From Clostridium sp. CAG:411 (GTDB lineage Bacteria > Bacillota > Clostridia > Lachnospirales > Lachnospiraceae), in the NCBI GenBank assembly GCA_000437275.1, contig FR899696.1, positions 1-7,454 on the forward strand: a stretch of 7,454 nt of DNA, written 5' to 3'. Both the position numbers and the translations under genes were made by a program. Shown here piece after piece: positions 6,528 through 7,454 of this stretch; position 1 is the stretch's first letter, and every line of letters starts with the position of its first letter. The notes under the pieces are model-generated. The model saw nothing but the letters and a program-made list of their open reading frames with translations, searched no databases and was not told the origin of the DNA.

Positions 6528-6552
6528 GCTCGGTTCATAATGCGTAACAAGC
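6507..6552 (-). repeat. Exact 23-bp tandem duplication in miaB
   Basis: Copies at 6507-6529 and 6530-6552 are identical over all 23 bp. Flanking bases differ (G6506 against C6529, C6530-side copy followed by G6553), so the unit is not longer. Twenty-three is not a multiple of three, hence the frameshift. The repeat encodes LLRIMNR once in each frame. Confidence 0.95.
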
Positions 6553-7454
6553 GACTGCTTCCCGCCTGCACTGGTAAATGTAGATGCTTACATATTTTCT
6601 TGGAGTTTTTCATTACCTGAATCAACTCATCCGATAAATCTTTTGGATGGGAAGTCATAAAACGGATTCGCTTTAACCCCTCCACTTTTTCTACTTCCTG
6701 TAAAAGTTTAGCAAATGAAAATGGTTCTTCAAAATCCTTTCCGTAAGAATTTACATTCTGTCCCAGAAGCATGATTTCAACCACTCCATCTGATACAAGC
6801 TTTTCAATTTCCATTAAGATATCCTTTGGATTTCTACTTCTTTCACGCCCACGTACATAGGGAACGATACAATAGGTACAAAAATTATTGCACCCAAACA
6901 TAACATTTACGCCAGCCTTGAAAGAAAACTTTCTCTCACTTGGAAGGTCTTCTACGATTTCATTTGTATCCTTCCAAATATCAATCACCATTCGATCACC
7001 CTGCATTCTTGTGTATAGCAATTCTGCAAATTTGAAAATATTATGTGTACCAAAAATCAGGTCTACAAAAGAATAACTCTTTTGTATCTTATCCACTACT
7101 ACATCCTCTTGCATCATACAGCCACACAAAGCTAGTTTCATATGCGGATTCTTTTTCTTTTCTTTTTTCAAGGCTCCCAATCGTCCATATACTTTCAAGT
7201 TCGCATTTTCTCGAACTGTACATGTATTGTAAATAATAAAGTCAGCTTTTTCATCTTCCACTGGCTTGTAACCAATCTCTTCCAATATACCAACGATTTT
7301 TTCCGAATCTCTCGCATTCATCTGGCAACCAAAAGTTTTTGTACAGGCAGTCAATGGACGTCCCAGCTTTTTACTTTCTTCCTGCACGATTTGTCTACAT
7401 TTTCTTATATAATAATATTGACGCATAGGCTCCTGTGTCGGTGCCGGCTTTGTA
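6512..7454 (-). CDS. miaB: MiaB N-terminal piece (UPF0004 and most of radical SAM), truncated by the window edge
   Basis: Counting from the ATG at 7426, this piece has 304 residues, of which the first 299 match MiaB and the last five (ACYAL) come from the shifted frame. The UPF0004 domain carries the second-cluster ligands C34 (TFGCQMN), C69 (YNTCTVRENA) and C103 (LCGCMMQE). The radical SAM motif CxxxCxxC is C179/C183/C186. The HLHLPVQAGSS segment is intact. The frame stays open from 7427 to the window edge (TKPAPTQEP), and the only ribosome-binding-like sequence, AGGAG, is just 3-4 nt before the ATG. The true start therefore probably lies beyond the window. Without the missing C-terminal part the enzyme is expected to be inactive. 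Confidence 0.8.
   Translation of the reverse strand, partial: TKPAPTQEPMRQYYYIRKCRQIVQEESKKLGRPLTACTKTFGCQMNARDSEKIVGILEEIGYKPVEDEKADFIIYNTCTVRENANLKVYGRLGALKKEKKKNPHMKLALCGCMMQEDVVVDKIQKSYSFVDLIFGTHNIFKFAELLYTRMQGDRMVIDIWKDTNEIVEDLPSERKFSFKAGVNVMFGCNNFCTYCIVPYVRGRERSRNPKDILMEIEKLVSDGVVEIMLLGQNVNSYGKDFEEPFSFAKLLQEVEKVEGLKRIRFMTSHPKDLSDELIQVMKNSKKICKHLHLPVQAGSSRLLRIMNRACYAL

Larger units (their letters stand above)
6021..7454 (-). pseudogene. miaB: miaB broken by a 23-bp tandem duplication (partial at right edge)
   Basis: Taken together, the two reading frames at 6021-6527 and 6512-7454 make one MiaB, the radical-SAM methylthiotransferase that converts i6A37 to ms2i6A37 in tRNAs reading UNN codons. 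Joining residue 299 of the first piece to residue 8 of the second gives ...SSRLLRIMNRRYTKEQYLDL..., the normal MiaB sequence, with no residue missing. Only the exact 23-bp duplication at 6507-6552 separates them. All six cluster cysteines are present and no other damage is visible, so the break is recent, reversible, or an assembly error. The 5' end lies outside the window. Confidence 0.85.

Overview
The window looks like a low-GC Gram-positive chromosome, most likely a gut Clostridium relative of the Lachnospiraceae type. The grounds are the AT-rich intergenic DNA, strong AAAGGAGG-type ribosome binding sites, sigma-A-like promoters, a YhgE/Pip protein next to a TetR regulator, and a MiaB sequence of clostridial character. 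That assignment is inference, because no rRNA or other marker is present.

Layout, left to right. Positions 1-143 hold three hairpins, one of them a good bidirectional terminator. It closes the DUF5050 gene and perhaps a gene entering from the left. Positions 144-1394 (minus) encode a soluble protein with two N-terminal zinc ribbons, a low-complexity linker and seven 39-residue DUF5050-type repeats, expected to fold as a beta-propeller. Positions 1395-1713 hold its promoter, an A-rich upstream tract (read on the minus strand) and the terminator of the next gene. Positions 1714-4860 (minus) encode a 1048-residue YhgE/Pip membrane protein with two long arrays of glycine heptads. Positions 4861-5314 are a 454-bp divergent control region with promoters for both flanking genes, a 33-bp dyad over the yhgE -35 box, and a cluster of GACAT half-sites inside a larger inverted repeat. 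Positions 5315-5914 (plus) encode a TetR-family regulator. A shared hairpin terminator (5950-5985) separates it from the convergent miaB gene, which runs leftward from beyond the right edge to 6021.

How the genes relate. The TetR regulator and the YhgE protein form a divergent pair, a common arrangement in Firmicutes. The regulator probably represses the membrane protein and itself through the shared region. The DUF5050 gene has its own promoter and lies beyond the yhgE terminator, so it is probably independent. MiaB is a tRNA-modifying enzyme unrelated to the rest.

The most notable direct observation is in miaB. An exact 23-bp tandem duplication at 6507-6552 shifts the frame and splits the gene in two. 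Removing one copy restores a continuous MiaB. The two halves overlap as ATGA. I see no clear new defence or mobile system. The best candidates for something undescribed are the operator architecture between yhgE and tetR, the zinc-ribbon/propeller protein, and the possibly reversible split of miaB.
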